A stretch of DNA of 64,000 nt from JAGLHV01 sp023143305 [NCBI: Clostridia bacterium] (GCA_030637025.1 DAOVVV010000010.1:1-64000); one strand, 5' to 3'. Counted from the first letter of the stretch, positions 18,370 through 28,877 are shown. A program made the numbers and translations. The notes: generated by a model not told the origin, from the letters alone.

Positions 18370-19877
18370 TGGAAAAATCAAGACCTCGTAGTCACATTCT
18401 TGTTCGTAATACTTTGTGGAATTTTCTCTCACAGGGTTGGTTTCTAATCTTGGCTTTTGTGACGACACCTTACATTATCCGCAAATTAGGAACAGATGCT
18501 TATGGGGTTCTATCTATAGTGGGTGTTGTTCTTGGCTATTTTGCTTTTTTAGATTTGGGTTTAGATCGAGCAGTTATAAAATATGTGGCAGAATATTATG
18601 CCAAAAAAGACTTTGATACAATAAGGGAAGTGATAGGTACTGCTTTAGTAATATATTTTCTGATGGGTTTTATTGGTGGAACAGTTATTGCTTCTTTAAC
18701 AGCTATTTTGATTACGAAGGTATTAAAAATTCCTTCCAATTTGATAAATATCTCTCAATTTATATTTTACATAAGTGCCCTTGGTTTTTTAATCAATATG
18801 CCGCTTAGTGTGTTTGGTTCCATTCCCAAAGCATTACAGAGATTCGATGTGGTTAACAAAATTAAAATATGTTTTGGTACTTTACAATTACTACTTACAG
18901 TGCTACTTCTACATTTGGGATATTTCCTTAAACAGATAGTTATTATGAATTTTTTGGTAAGCATGTTAAGTATATTTATTTATATATTTATCTCAAAAAG
19001 ACTTTTGCCACAAATACAATTTAGGCCTGTTTTTAATAAAGATATATTTATTAAGCTCTTTAAATTTGGAGGGACTATAACAATTGGAAAGATAACAGTT
19101 CCAATTGGTACCCAGTTAGGTAGATTTTTAATAGGAGTTTTTTATCCTATTTCTTTTGTAACTTATTTTACCGTTCCCTATATGTTAGCGTCAAAAATAT
19201 GGCTAATTCCTAGCAATATTGTTTCAGTAATTTTTCCTGCAACAAGTGAACTATTTAGTCAAAATCAAACGAATATTCTTCATGAACTTCATTTGCGCAG
19301 CACAAAATATATAATGATGGTTGCAGTCCCTATAACTATTTTGCTTATTATTTTTGCTAAACAAATACTTGGTTTATGGATGGGACCTGATTTTGCAATC
19401 CAAGGTGCTTTTTCTCTTAGATTGTTGGCATTGGCGACGTTGATTAGTTCTTCTGCCTGGACTTGTGTTACAGCAGCTCAGGGAGCAGGAAGACCGGACA
19501 TACCAGCAAAGGTTCAGGTTTTACAAGCAGTAATAAATGTAATATTATGTTTCTTGCTAATACCAAGATGGGGTATCAATGGTGTTGCTGTAGCTTGGCT
19601 CATTCATCATATGGTAGGAATACCAATAATTATTGGTGTAACAAATAAGCGGATCTTAAAAATGTCTAATCTACAGTTTATCAAAAACGGATTAGGATTT
19701 CCCCTTATTGTAGGGGTAGTAATTCCCTGTTTTTTTATTCCTTTGAGGTCAATTATTTCTAGCTTACCAATCCTATTATGTGTGTTTATCCTTATTGGTA
19801 TTATTTATGCAGTTGTGGCTTATTTTACTATATTGGATGATAAAGATAAAAGTTTGTTATTAAGTTGTTTTCGTTAA
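18369..19877 (+). CDS. Wzx-type oligosaccharide flippase
   Basis: The 502-residue protein has about twelve to fourteen membrane segments and the N-terminal family pattern RNTLWNFLSQGWFLILAFV...PYIIRKLGTDAYGVLSIV. Members of this MATE/MOP family flip lipid-linked oligosaccharides across the inner membrane. The start codon overlaps the stop codon of the ligase-like gene (TAATG), so the two genes are translationally coupled. It opens the glycosyltransferase block, in which the short repeats that fill the rest of the window disappear. Confidence 0.93.
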   Translation: MEKSRPRSHILVRNTLWNFLSQGWFLILAFVTTPYIIRKLGTDAYGVLSIVGVVLGYFAFLDLGLDRAVIKYVAEYYAKKDFDTIREVIGTALVIYFLMGFIGGTVIASLTAILITKVLKIPSNLINISQFIFYISALGFLINMPLSVFGSIPKALQRFDVVNKIKICFGTLQLLLTVLLLHLGYFLKQIVIMNFLVSMLSIFIYIFISKRLLPQIQFRPVFNKDIFIKLFKFGGTITIGKITVPIGTQLGRFLIGVFYPISFVTYFTVPYMLASKIWLIPSNIVSVIFPATSELFSQNQTNILHELHLRSTKYIMMVAVPITILLIIFAKQILGLWMGPDFAIQGAFSLRLLALATLISSSAWTCVTAAQGAGRPDIPAKVQVLQAVINVILCFLLIPRWGINGVAVAWLIHHMVGIPIIIGVTNKRILKMSNLQFIKNGLGFPLIVGVVIPCFFIPLRSIISSLPILLCVFILIGIIYAVVAYFTILDDKDKSLLLSCFR

Positions 19878-19999
19878 TTGTGCGATAAATTATGTTTATT
19901 TCTAATAGTTAATTTTAATTAGGTAGAGATAAAAGGTAACAGAGGGATTAGACGAAGTCATTTATTGACGACTTTTGAAAAGTAGAAAAGGATATAATA

Positions 20000-20962
20000 A
20001 TGGATTTATCGATAATAATTGTTAGTTATAATGTAAGGGATTTATTAAGGGATTGCTTAAAATCTATCTATACACAAACGAAAGATATTTCTTTTGAAGT
20101 TTTTGTGGTTGATAATGCGTCGTCTGATGGAAGTTCAGATATGGTTGAAAAAGAATTTTCTAAAATAAACTTAATTAGAAATAAGAATAATTTGGGATTT
20201 GCTAAAGCAAATAATATTGCTTTTAAACTAAGCAATAGTAAATATATTTTACTACTTAATCCTGATACAATTATTTTGGATAATGCCATACAGAAAATGG
20301 TTGCTTTTATGAATGAACACTTTAAGGCAGGAGGAGTTACCCCTAAAATTTTAGGTCCTGAAGGAAACATTCAATACTTTCAACTTTCTAAAGATGCTTT
20401 TTCTTATTCGTACTTTTTTTATCTATTTTGTTCTTTTTTCCAAATTTTATTTTCCAAATATGTGAAAAAGAAAAAGAGTCGGATACATTTATATAATAGT
20501 TATAAGAAAATAAACGAAGTAGGTTTTATTGCAGGTACTTGCTTTATGCTTTCTACAAAAGCCATAAATAGAAATGAAGACATTTTAGATGAAAGATTTT
20601 TTATGTTTGCAGAAGATAGAGATCTTTCTCTTAGAATAAGAAAAAAAGGTTACAATCTTTATCTCCTTCCGGATATATCTATAATTCATTATTGGGGGAG
20701 AAGTTGTTCGGAAAATTCCTCTTTTTGTAGAGATGTTGTTTTTTGTGAGAATAGGTATATTTTTTTAAAGAAGAATTTTAGTATATTTAAAGCTTTGCTG
20801 TATCGTCTTGTTATAGCTATAGGATATTTGAAATTTTTGCTATGGTCAAATATTAAGGTAGCTTTATTTATTCCGCTTGGTTCAAAAGACAGATTATACC
20901 ATAGAAAAAGAAATGAGAAGGCAAAAGCTCTATTTTTTTGGGGGATGGGTTTATCCCATTGA
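20000..20962 (+). CDS. Glycosyltransferase family 2 (WbbL-like)
   Basis: The 320-residue GT-A enzyme has SIIIVSYNVRDLLRDCLKSI at the start, the DNASSDGSS nucleotide-binding turn and LLLNPDT as the metal-binding region (about residue 90). Further on are GFIAGTCFML and a catalytic acid region, RFFMFAEDRDLSLRIRKKGY. These match rhamnosyltransferase-type GT2 proteins such as WbbL. The C-terminal region is basic and contains an amphipathic or membrane-touching helix. The donor and acceptor sugars cannot be told from sequence. Confidence 0.92.
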   Translation: MDLSIIIVSYNVRDLLRDCLKSIYTQTKDISFEVFVVDNASSDGSSDMVEKEFSKINLIRNKNNLGFAKANNIAFKLSNSKYILLLNPDTIILDNAIQKMVAFMNEHFKAGGVTPKILGPEGNIQYFQLSKDAFSYSYFFYLFCSFFQILFSKYVKKKKSRIHLYNSYKKINEVGFIAGTCFMLSTKAINRNEDILDERFFMFAEDRDLSLRIRKKGYNLYLLPDISIIHYWGRSCSENSSFCRDVVFCENRYIFLKKNFSIFKALLYRLVIAIGYLKFLLWSNIKVALFIPLGSKDRLYHRKRNEKAKALFFWGMGLSH

Positions 20963-21016
20963 TTAAATATTTAATATGTTTATACTATGTATAAAAAGAA
21001 AGAATGAAGGTGCAAA

Positions 21017-21997
21017 ATGTATAATGAGATGGGACAAATAAAAGATGATTCAACTGTATGTGTAATTATTCCAACATATAATCGGGGCAATTTAATAAGT
21101 AAAAGTGTGAAAAGTGTTCTTAATCAAACTTATCAAGATTTTGAATTAATTGTAATAGATGATGCTTCTATCGATAATACCCGAGAAATTGTGAATAGTT
21201 TTGCAGATAAGAGAATTAGATATATTAAACTTGAAAAAAACAAAGGTGCAGCTAATGCTCGAAATGTGGGACTCAAAGTTGCTAGAGGAAAATACATTGC
21301 ATTTCAAGATAGCGATGATGAATGGCTGCCGGAAAAATTGGAAAAACAAATGAAGGCATTTCAAATTTTACCTGCAAATGTAGGTGTTGTGTATACTGAT
21401 ATGTACCGGATTTCTAATGGAAATACAAAAATAAAACATTGGGAATCTCCACATTTGAATTCAGATGATGACATGATTCATCGAAAACTATTATCATCTG
21501 CTTTGATAAAAAATTATGGAATAGGCATTCAATCAACAATGATTAGAAAAAAATGTTTTGATAAAGTAGGTTTTTTTGATGAGCGTCTTCCTATGTTCAT
21601 TGATTTTGAGATGTTTGTTAAACTGTCATATCATTTTCGTTTTTTTCATATACAAGAACCATTAGTAAATTTTTATAATACATCTGAGAGCATTACTTCT
21701 GCAAAAGGAGGGAATAGACACATTATAGCTAATAATTTGATTCTCCAAAAACACTTTTGCTATATTAAGAAAGATAAAAAACTTTTAACAAAATATTGTT
21801 CATGGCTCAGCGAGAGAATGATATGTTCTAAAGATACTTTTAATCAGGGAAGGAAGTATCTCCTTATGCAATTTTCTGTTGATTTTTTTAATATTAAACT
21901 TTTTTTAAAAACTTTAACGTCTTTTTTTGGTATAAAATTTTATTTAAAAATGAGTAATATCGGTCACAGATTGTTAGAAAAAAACTTGGATAGATAA
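21017..21997 (+). CDS. Glycosyltransferase family 2
   Basis: The 326-residue protein begins with VCVIIPTYNRGNLISKSV and has LIVIDDASIDNT and IAFQDSDDEWLPEKLEKQM, the standard GT2 donor-binding motifs. A C-terminal region of about 100 residues is less conserved and has no clear membrane span. A GAAGG ribosome binding site lies about 7 bases before the start. The gene is part of the same-strand run of glycan assembly genes. The sugar specificity is unknown. Confidence 0.9.
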   Translation: MYNEMGQIKDDSTVCVIIPTYNRGNLISKSVKSVLNQTYQDFELIVIDDASIDNTREIVNSFADKRIRYIKLEKNKGAANARNVGLKVARGKYIAFQDSDDEWLPEKLEKQMKAFQILPANVGVVYTDMYRISNGNTKIKHWESPHLNSDDDMIHRKLLSSALIKNYGIGIQSTMIRKKCFDKVGFFDERLPMFIDFEMFVKLSYHFRFFHIQEPLVNFYNTSESITSAKGGNRHIIANNLILQKHFCYIKKDKKLLTKYCSWLSERMICSKDTFNQGRKYLLMQFSVDFFNIKLFLKTLTSFFGIKFYLKMSNIGHRLLEKNLDR

Positions 21998-22036
21998 TAT
22001 GAAGGTTTAATATAAGCAATTGTTGGGAGGAAAGTA

Positions 22037-22759
22037 ATGTATAAAAAACTCAATGCTTCAGGTTATGTAACTGATAAGTCAACGCTATATTTAAAGAACT
22101 ATGAAGAGTATTTTCAGCCTTTTATTGATAAAGATATCAAATTGCTGGAACTTGGTATTCACAAAGGGGGGTCTTTACTTCTTTGGGCAGATTATTTCAG
22201 AAAGGGAGTTATTATCGGATTGGATGTTAAATTATGCCAAATCAATGATTCGTCGGATAGAATTCACATGTATCAAGGTCTTCAAGAGGATTGTGCATTA
22301 CTTGATCGTATTAGATCTGAGACTGCACCTGCTGGATTTGATGTAATTATTGATGACGCTTCCCATATTGGAGAATTAACCAAAATAGCTTTTTGGCACT
22401 TATTTGACAACCATCTTAAACCCGGGGGGGTGTATATAATTGAAGATTGGAGGACTGGGTATTGGGGTAAGTGGCCGGATGGTAAACAATATAAACCCAT
22501 GTTGTATCAAAATGGTTTTCTAAAAAAACTTAGCGATAGATTGTTTTTTCGAAAAAAAAGGTTTCTTAGTCACTGTTATGGAATGGTTGGTTTTATTAAG
22601 GAACTAATTGATGAGCTTGGTATGGACATGATAACGAATCCCGAACGTAATGGTATTGTACCACAGAGATATCCAAAATTCAAGAAAATGGAAATTACTC
22701 CTGGTCAGGTCTTTATCGTTAAAGCAACTGCTAGGGACAATGAACTTATGATTAAATAG
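22037..22759 (+). CDS. Class I SAM-dependent methyltransferase (MycE/ElmM-like)
   Basis: The 240-residue protein has a SAM-binding motif LLELGIHKGGSLLLWADYF, an acidic post-motif GLDVKL, and the pair VIIDDASHIG and PGGVYIIEDWRTGYW. The DDASH and EDWRTGYW segments are characteristic of the macrolide and tetracenomycin sugar O-methyltransferase family, where the acidic residues bind Mg. In this cluster it most likely O-methylates a sugar of the surface polysaccharide. A GGGAGG ribosome binding site precedes the ATG. Confidence 0.85.
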   Translation: MYKKLNASGYVTDKSTLYLKNYEEYFQPFIDKDIKLLELGIHKGGSLLLWADYFRKGVIIGLDVKLCQINDSSDRIHMYQGLQEDCALLDRIRSETAPAGFDVIIDDASHIGELTKIAFWHLFDNHLKPGGVYIIEDWRTGYWGKWPDGKQYKPMLYQNGFLKKLSDRLFFRKKRFLSHCYGMVGFIKELIDELGMDMITNPERNGIVPQRYPKFKKMEITPGQVFIVKATARDNELMIK

Positions 22760-22840
22760 TTTAAGATAAAAAATGTTTTTTTAGTTCAAAAACTGCAAAA
22801 GGATAGCATAAAAAAAGATTAAATAAAAAGAGGAACAATA

Positions 22841-24919
22841 ATGAGTAGTGAAAAATTTTTGCCTTTAGTTTATATTATAATTTTGAATTGGAATGGTAAG
22901 GAACATTTGGAATATTGTATTCCCACAGTCCTTACCACTGATTATCCAAATTTTCATATTTTGTTAGTTGATAATGGTTCAACAGATGATTCGGTGTCTT
23001 TTGTAAAACAGAGATTCCCCGGAATTACGGTTATCTGCAATAAGAAAAATTTAGGGTATGCTAAGGGTAATAATATAGGGATAAAATATGCTTTAAAACA
23101 AGGTGCCGATTATATTGTTATTTTAAATAATGATATGAAAGTAGATTTAAGATGGATTTCTGAAGCAGTAAAAGTGGCGGAATATGATGAGAAAATTGGG
23201 TTAATCGGTTTTAAGGTCTTTGGAGAATATGAGGAGGAGGATGAAAACAAATTCAAGAAAGCACAAAAACATTTTTCAACAGTATCAGTTGAACCAGCAA
23301 TTTTTGTAACAGGATGTGCTTTATTTATAAAAAAGGAAGTTTTAAAAAAAATAGGATTATTTGACGAAGGATACTTTCTTTATGCAGATGAAGAAGATCT
23401 TGAATTAAGATTGCAAAGAGCAGGGTTTAATATGAAAAGGTTAAATATCCCTTTGTGGCATAAAGGAAGCGGGTCAGTTAAGACTAAAAAGGCAAGAATA
23501 ACAAGTACATATCATAGTTACAGGAGTTATTTAAGATTTCTTATTAAGAATTACAAATTACAAGAAGGATTCAGAAAGTTGGGAATATTATTTTTCCGTA
23601 TCTATTTTAGAAGAAAAAAAACAAGATATCGTCGTTATTATCAGCGACTCCGAAGTTCCAATTTTTTCCTGAGTACATTCTTATTTATTTGCGCAGCAGT
23701 ATCAGTAGTCTTTTCCATTTATGAAATTCTAAAAGAAAGGAAGAAATGTACTAAAATGCTTGATTTTCCAAAAATCAAAAAAAAGGGCTCTCTTGAAAAA
23801 AAAATTAAGGTAATGCATATTATACCTGGATTAGGTCTTGGTGGAGCAGAAACGTCAGTTGTAAATTTACTTAAAAATCTTCGAGGGCAAGATTGTGAAG
23901 TGGCACTCTGCTCTTTAGAGTCTAGAGGGCATACTTTTTTGGAAAAGGAATTAGAACGGATAGGGATACGAATTTATTATCTGAATATGAAAAAACATTT
24001 AGATTGGCGTGTGGCAATTAGACTTTTTAAAATTATTGGTGATTTTAAACCACTTATAGTCCATACTCATCTTCGCGTTATGCGTTATAGTCTAATAGTT
24101 GGTCTTTTAAGACGTGTGCCGTTGCAAATACATACTGTGCGGAATGTTGCAAAAAACGAATTTGCCAATATGGGTAAATATTCTACTTTAATTCGTTTAA
24201 TAGCTTTTCGTTGGTGCAAAGTTATTCCAGTGAGTATCTCAAAAATTGTAGCTAAAACAGTAAAGGAAGTTTATAGGGTATCATCACCAATAATTCATAA
24301 TGGGATTCCAATAGATAAATTTACAATGCCGATAGATTCAGAAAGATCACCCAAGACAAACAGTAAGGAAAAAATAAGGTTTGTTAATATTTCTAATTTT
24401 AGACCTGAAAAAAATCATCAGTTAATAGTTGAAGCTTTTAAATTGGTTAATAAGGAGTACTTGTCTACTGAATTAGTTTTTGTTGGAGATGGGAATTTAT
24501 TTTCAGATATTAAAAAATTGGTAAAAGAAAAGAATCTTGATAATTATGTAAGTTTTCTTGGCCATTGCAGTGATATTCCTCGAGTTCTCAAGAGTTGTGA
24601 TATCTTTGTATTTCCTTCTGAATATGAAGGTTTTGGTTTAGTAACAATTGAAGCTATGTTATCCGGAATACCAGTAATTGCTACACCAACAGGAATAATA
24701 CCTGAATTAGTAAAAGAAGGTATAAATGGTTTTGTCGTGCCTTTTAATAATGTACAATATTTAGCAAGCAAAATGTTAAAATTAGCAAAAGATGAAAATC
24801 TTAGAAAGAGAGTCGCTAATAGAGCTCGGGAAGAAGCTATTCGACGATTTGATATAACCAATACAGCTAAAGGATATAAGAAATTATATGTTCATAACTT
24901 GCATGATAGGTTTATTTGA
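22841..24919 (+). CDS. GT2-GT4 fusion glycosyltransferase
   Basis: The 692-residue protein contains two full enzymes. Residues 1-300 form a GT2 domain with VYIIILNWNGKEHLEYCIP, LLVDNGSTDDS, ILNNDMKVD and GYFLYADEEDLELRLQRAGF. Around residue 280-300 is a membrane-like helix (FFLSTFLFICAAVSVVFSIY). Residues about 325-690 form a GT4 domain with MHIIPGLGLGGAETSVVNLL, FRPEKNHQLIVEAF and a donor-site segment FPSEYEGFGLVTIEAMLSG. The fusion could add two sugars in succession to the same lipid-linked chain. No internal stop or restart is visible, so this is one reading frame. Confidence 0.92.
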   Translation: MSSEKFLPLVYIIILNWNGKEHLEYCIPTVLTTDYPNFHILLVDNGSTDDSVSFVKQRFPGITVICNKKNLGYAKGNNIGIKYALKQGADYIVILNNDMKVDLRWISEAVKVAEYDEKIGLIGFKVFGEYEEEDENKFKKAQKHFSTVSVEPAIFVTGCALFIKKEVLKKIGLFDEGYFLYADEEDLELRLQRAGFNMKRLNIPLWHKGSGSVKTKKARITSTYHSYRSYLRFLIKNYKLQEGFRKLGILFFRIYFRRKKTRYRRYYQRLRSSNFFLSTFLFICAAVSVVFSIYEILKERKKCTKMLDFPKIKKKGSLEKKIKVMHIIPGLGLGGAETSVVNLLKNLRGQDCEVALCSLESRGHTFLEKELERIGIRIYYLNMKKHLDWRVAIRLFKIIGDFKPLIVHTHLRVMRYSLIVGLLRRVPLQIHTVRNVAKNEFANMGKYSTLIRLIAFRWCKVIPVSISKIVAKTVKEVYRVSSPIIHNGIPIDKFTMPIDSERSPKTNSKEKIRFVNISNFRPEKNHQLIVEAFKLVNKEYLSTELVFVGDGNLFSDIKKLVKEKNLDNYVSFLGHCSDIPRVLKSCDIFVFPSEYEGFGLVTIEAMLSGIPVIATPTGIIPELVKEGINGFVVPFNNVQYLASKMLKLAKDENLRKRVANRAREEAIRRFDITNTAKGYKKLYVHNLHDRFI

Positions 24920-24940
24920 AAAAGTATAAAGGTTAATAAT

Positions 24941-26350
24941 ATGTATTTAAATGTTTTCAATAGAATAAGAAATACGAAACAAATCGTAGGTGTAGTTTTG
25001 TTTTCTATAGGGATAGGTATAACTTGTTTATCTATTGTTGAAAATTTAATTCCTACCCTTGCTGTGGTGACAATACTTTTTAGCATTTGTCTGATTGTTA
25101 TTTATCCAAGTATCCTTTTTGGAATTTATGCAAGTGGATTAATATTTATTATGATTATGCAGGCAACTTATGAATTTAATATTTCACCAACAAACAAATG
25201 GGTTTTAATACCTTTTATGGGGATATTATTTTATTTATTAAAAGAAAAAAAAGTTTATCTTTTCAGAGATGTAACTAAAATGGCAATATCACAAATAATT
25301 TTTGCAATATTATTATACATTGGGACTTTTTATGCCGTACACTCCTTTACAAGGAGCACCTATACGGTACTAATTGCCAGACGTTTTATTTATTTAAATC
25401 TTTTTCCTTTTCTGGGTTCTCTTTTTTTTTACAAGGATGATAAAAAGCTAAAGAATATATTTATGGCATTTGCAGTGAGTACAATAATTCTGGCATTAAT
25501 TCCTTCTTTTTTTCTTGGTGAAAGCTTTTATGCAGATGAAATGCGTCTTACCACACGATTGATGGGATTTGCGGGTTCTATTGGTGTGGGAAGAATAACT
25601 GGGTTTGCAGCTTTATTAATTGTTTGTTTTTTTGTTGTGATTAAGCGGAATTGGGGTTATAAACTTCTCCTTTCTCCATTGCTTGCAGTTTTTATTTTTC
25701 TTATGCTTCGATCGGGGACGAGAGGAGCACTTATAGCTTTTGTTGTTTCTTTGTCCATATTGTTTACTATTGTTTTAAAAATAAAAAAAATATTTTTATT
25801 TAAACGAATATTTATACTATTTCTTGTCTTTTTGTTTTCTTTAGGAATTATATATGCTTTATGGAGCAATATTCCTGATGAACTTAGAGACCGATATCTA
25901 ACTCTAAGTTCGGGTGGTACTTTTACAAATAATTATCGTATGATATTAATAAAGGAATCCATTCAAATGTTCAAAAAATCTCCGATTATAGGATGTGGTA
26001 CAGGTTCTTTTTATAATCTTGTTGGCACTTATCCACACAACATATTTTTAGAAATAGCGGGTTATTTAGGTCTTGCAGGGCTATCTATATTTATTTATTT
26101 TATTATTAGTACTTTTTTGCGTGCTTTTAAGAGTATTTCAATAAGTACTAATTCCAATTCAGATCTTAAGTTTGCAATAACAGCAGCAACTATTGGATTT
26201 GTATTTTATCTTACTGAGGCGCAATTTAGTTTTAACTTAGACTTAAATGGAATAATTTGGTTCTTTGCCGGATTCATCTGGGCTGCACATGCATGTATTA
26301 TTTCCAAAGATTATACCTATAGAAAAGAAGAAAGATTTTATGTGGAATAA
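24941..26350 (+). CDS. O-antigen polymerase/ligase-like membrane protein
   Basis: The 469-residue protein has about eleven membrane segments. The conserved Wzy/WaaL loop region is visible as LMLRSGTRGALIAFVVSLSI and GCGTGSFYNLVGTYPHNIFL, including the H-N pair found in ligases and polymerases. It is the second protein of this type in the window, the first (15829) carrying TPRs. One may polymerise repeat units and the other attach the chain, but I cannot assign which. It has a weak ribosome binding site (AAAGG, with a spacer of about 9). Confidence 0.88.
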   Translation: MYLNVFNRIRNTKQIVGVVLFSIGIGITCLSIVENLIPTLAVVTILFSICLIVIYPSILFGIYASGLIFIMIMQATYEFNISPTNKWVLIPFMGILFYLLKEKKVYLFRDVTKMAISQIIFAILLYIGTFYAVHSFTRSTYTVLIARRFIYLNLFPFLGSLFFYKDDKKLKNIFMAFAVSTIILALIPSFFLGESFYADEMRLTTRLMGFAGSIGVGRITGFAALLIVCFFVVIKRNWGYKLLLSPLLAVFIFLMLRSGTRGALIAFVVSLSILFTIVLKIKKIFLFKRIFILFLVFLFSLGIIYALWSNIPDELRDRYLTLSSGGTFTNNYRMILIKESIQMFKKSPIIGCGTGSFYNLVGTYPHNIFLEIAGYLGLAGLSIFIYFIISTFLRAFKSISISTNSNSDLKFAITAATIGFVFYLTEAQFSFNLDLNGIIWFFAGFIWAAHACIISKDYTYRKEERFYVE

Positions 26351-26429
26351 TATTGTTAAATTTAAATTAATTAAATGGACACTGCTCAGTGATTAATTGA
26401 AATATCGAAAAAATGTGAGGCTATAATAT

Positions 26430-27605
26430 ATGAAAATAGGATTTGTGCATTTAAAGGGACATTTCGCAGTAAATGTCCGGAATTCTGCTATATATAATTT
26501 TTTAGTCTCCAATGGATTGGATGTTAAAGATATCTTAATAGAGGAAAGCAAATATTTAGAGAGTTCATACAAAGGAAAGAGTATATTTCACTATGTGAAT
26601 TTTGCAAATGCTCTTATATTAATAAAGGGGATTTTATTTAGACAAAGTGTGTTTTTTATAATGAATGAAATATCTTTCAATAATCTTGCTAAGAAGTACA
26701 AGATGATGCTAAAGGGAGAATATAAGAATTTATTAAAGGCGGCGGAAGAATGTGAGGTGCTTCATGCAGAAGACATGTGGTCTGGTTATTTGTGCCGAAT
26801 GATTAAGAAAAAACTTAATAAACCATATATTTTAGACTTACATGATTCTAATGTAGCAGCTTTTAGTGCCTATGGTGCGTCTCCGCGAAAAATAGAGTAT
26901 TATCGGTCAATAGAAAGCAAAGCGGTTTTAAATGCAAAATTTGTAACTGCTGTGAGTAAACCTGCCAGAAGTTATTTGTCTAATAGTTACGATAAACCGG
27001 AAAATGAAATATTTGTTGCACCTAATGGAGCACAGCCGTTGGAAGCTAAAGCACATTTTAATCAACAGTTCAAAATAATTTATGCTGGGGGATTTGAACG
27101 CAAATATAATATACTTGCGTTTCTCAGAGCGGCTGAAATTCTTAATAATGGAAATTACGAGTTTTATATTTTAGGGGATGGTTCTCTTAGAAATGAAATA
27201 ATTGATTATATTAATAAAAAACATGTAAATGTTTCCTACTTAGGATTTAAAAACAGAAAAGAAACTCTAAAAGTACTAAGTACAATGCAGGTAGGAATTT
27301 GTCCACTATGCGATAATATTGGCAACCAAATTTCGTCTCCTATAAAACCTTTAGATTATGCCGCGTGTGGTTTGCCTATAATCATAACCGATGTGAGTGA
27401 AATTAGTTTATTGATTAAAAAATATGATTGTGGGATTGTTGTTAAAAGAAATGACCCAACGGAATTTGCAAATGCAATAAAAAAGTTGAATAATAAGGAC
27501 ATCTGGGAGAAGAAATCAATTAATGCTAAAAAAATGATTAAAGAAGAACTTACATGGAAACACACTTTAAAACCGTTGTTGATGATTTATAAAAATTTGC
27601 TATGA
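26430..27605 (+). CDS. Glycosyltransferase family 4
   Basis: The 391-residue GT-B protein has an N-terminal domain with VLHAEDMWSGYLCRMI and a typical LDLHDSN segment. The C-terminal donor-binding domain has IIYAGGFERKYNILAFLRAA, LGFKNRKETLKVLS and SSPIKPLDYAACGLPIIITD. The usual E-x7-E near the C-terminus is weak: the donor site reads KPLDYAACGLP, a common variant. The next gene overlaps it by four bases (ATGA), showing translational coupling. Confidence 0.88.
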   Translation: MKIGFVHLKGHFAVNVRNSAIYNFLVSNGLDVKDILIEESKYLESSYKGKSIFHYVNFANALILIKGILFRQSVFFIMNEISFNNLAKKYKMMLKGEYKNLLKAAEECEVLHAEDMWSGYLCRMIKKKLNKPYILDLHDSNVAAFSAYGASPRKIEYYRSIESKAVLNAKFVTAVSKPARSYLSNSYDKPENEIFVAPNGAQPLEAKAHFNQQFKIIYAGGFERKYNILAFLRAAEILNNGNYEFYILGDGSLRNEIIDYINKKHVNVSYLGFKNRKETLKVLSTMQVGICPLCDNIGNQISSPIKPLDYAACGLPIIITDVSEISLLIKKYDCGIVVKRNDPTEFANAIKKLNNKDIWEKKSINAKKMIKEELTWKHTLKPLLMIYKNLL

Positions 27606-28843
27606 AAAACAAATTAAATATGTTGATAAAAACAATTCCTATTTTTTTTGTACGATTTTTCTTTATTAGATATTATTGGGTAATAAGGAAAAAAGCACTA
27701 AAATTATTTGGGTTGAAAGGAATTAATGAAGCTATAAGAAATGGTACAATAAAAAGAATTTTGGTTACTCGTTCTCAATGTATGGGAGATATGATAGTAT
27801 TTATTCCGTTTTTAAGGGAACTAAGAAGAAATTTGCCGGATTCTTATATATGCGTATTGGCTGAGGAAAAATTAGGAATAGAAACATTAGATGGTTGTTC
27901 TTATATAAATAAAATTATAAAATTTAAATCTGAAAAATTCTTGTTAAAGAGACTGAAGCAAATAGTTAGTTTAAGAAAGGAACACTTTGATTTATTTATT
28001 GTTTCCTCTGCAGAAACAGGATTTGCTTATGCCGGTGCTTTTATGGGAGTGAAATATATCATCGGTTTTGATAAAAAAATTAGATTTGGTGAACTTCGGG
28101 CAAAAGAGGATACACACTTACTAGATGTATGCGTAAAATTTGATTATTGTCAAAATGAAATTTTGCAAAACTTGAAATTATTGAAATTTTTAAATTTTAA
28201 AAATGTAAGGAGCAATCCTGAATATTGGATTTACGAATCGGATAAAGCATATATGCAGAGGTTGCTTTATAATGATCTTCGAATTTCACCGGATAAAATT
28301 TTTGTTGGTTTACATCCGGGTTCTAAACAATCGACAAAATGTTGGGCACCATTAAAATTTGCTCGGGTGGCTGATTTTTTAATTAAAGACTTTGGAGTGG
28401 AAGTTGTACTAATCGGGTCGTATAATGAAATGGATTTGTCTCTTCAAGTAAGTAATTTGATGAAGTATAAACCAATTATTTTAAATGGTAAAACAACAAT
28501 ACGCCAATTGGCAGCATTGATGTCAGAGTTGAAATTATTTATATGTAATGATTCTGGTCCAATGCATATGGCTGCAGCTATTGGTCTACCTGTTGTGGCT
28601 TTGTTTGGTCCGGGTCAGATTGCTCATTGGAATTGTTATCAGGATTCAGAAAATGTGGCCATAATTAGGCATAATGTTTCTTGTTCACCATGCCAAAAAA
28701 TGTCTTGTCAAAGTAATGAATGTATGAAATTAATTACAGTAAATGAGGTTTATGGAACAGCAAAAAAAATATTAGAAAAGAAACTTGAAAAAAAAGATGC
28801 GGTTTTTAATAATAAGATTATGGGAAAAGGAGTAGTAGCATGA
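27602..28843 (+). CDS. Glycosyltransferase family 9 (heptosyltransferase-like)
   Basis: The 413-residue protein has RILVTRSQCMGDMIVFIPFL at about 50-70 and VGLHPGSKQSTKCWAPLKFA at about 237-257. Further on it has LFICNDSGPMHMAAAIGLPV and VALFGPGQIAHWNCY. These match ADP-heptose:LPS heptosyltransferases, where the D-S/T-G-P-x-H-x-A motif binds the donor. The N-terminal 45 residues carry an extra hydrophobic, basic segment. Four Cys near the C-terminus (CSPCQKMSCQSNEC) are as in many GT9 proteins. It overlaps the upstream gene by four bases. Confidence 0.92.
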   Translation: MKNKLNMLIKTIPIFFVRFFFIRYYWVIRKKALKLFGLKGINEAIRNGTIKRILVTRSQCMGDMIVFIPFLRELRRNLPDSYICVLAEEKLGIETLDGCSYINKIIKFKSEKFLLKRLKQIVSLRKEHFDLFIVSSAETGFAYAGAFMGVKYIIGFDKKIRFGELRAKEDTHLLDVCVKFDYCQNEILQNLKLLKFLNFKNVRSNPEYWIYESDKAYMQRLLYNDLRISPDKIFVGLHPGSKQSTKCWAPLKFARVADFLIKDFGVEVVLIGSYNEMDLSLQVSNLMKYKPIILNGKTTIRQLAALMSELKLFICNDSGPMHMAAAIGLPVVALFGPGQIAHWNCYQDSENVAIIRHNVSCSPCQKMSCQSNECMKLITVNEVYGTAKKILEKKLEKKDAVFNNKIMGKGVVA

Positions 28844-28877
28844 GAGTTACGTTTGTTATTATAAGCCGAGTTATTAA

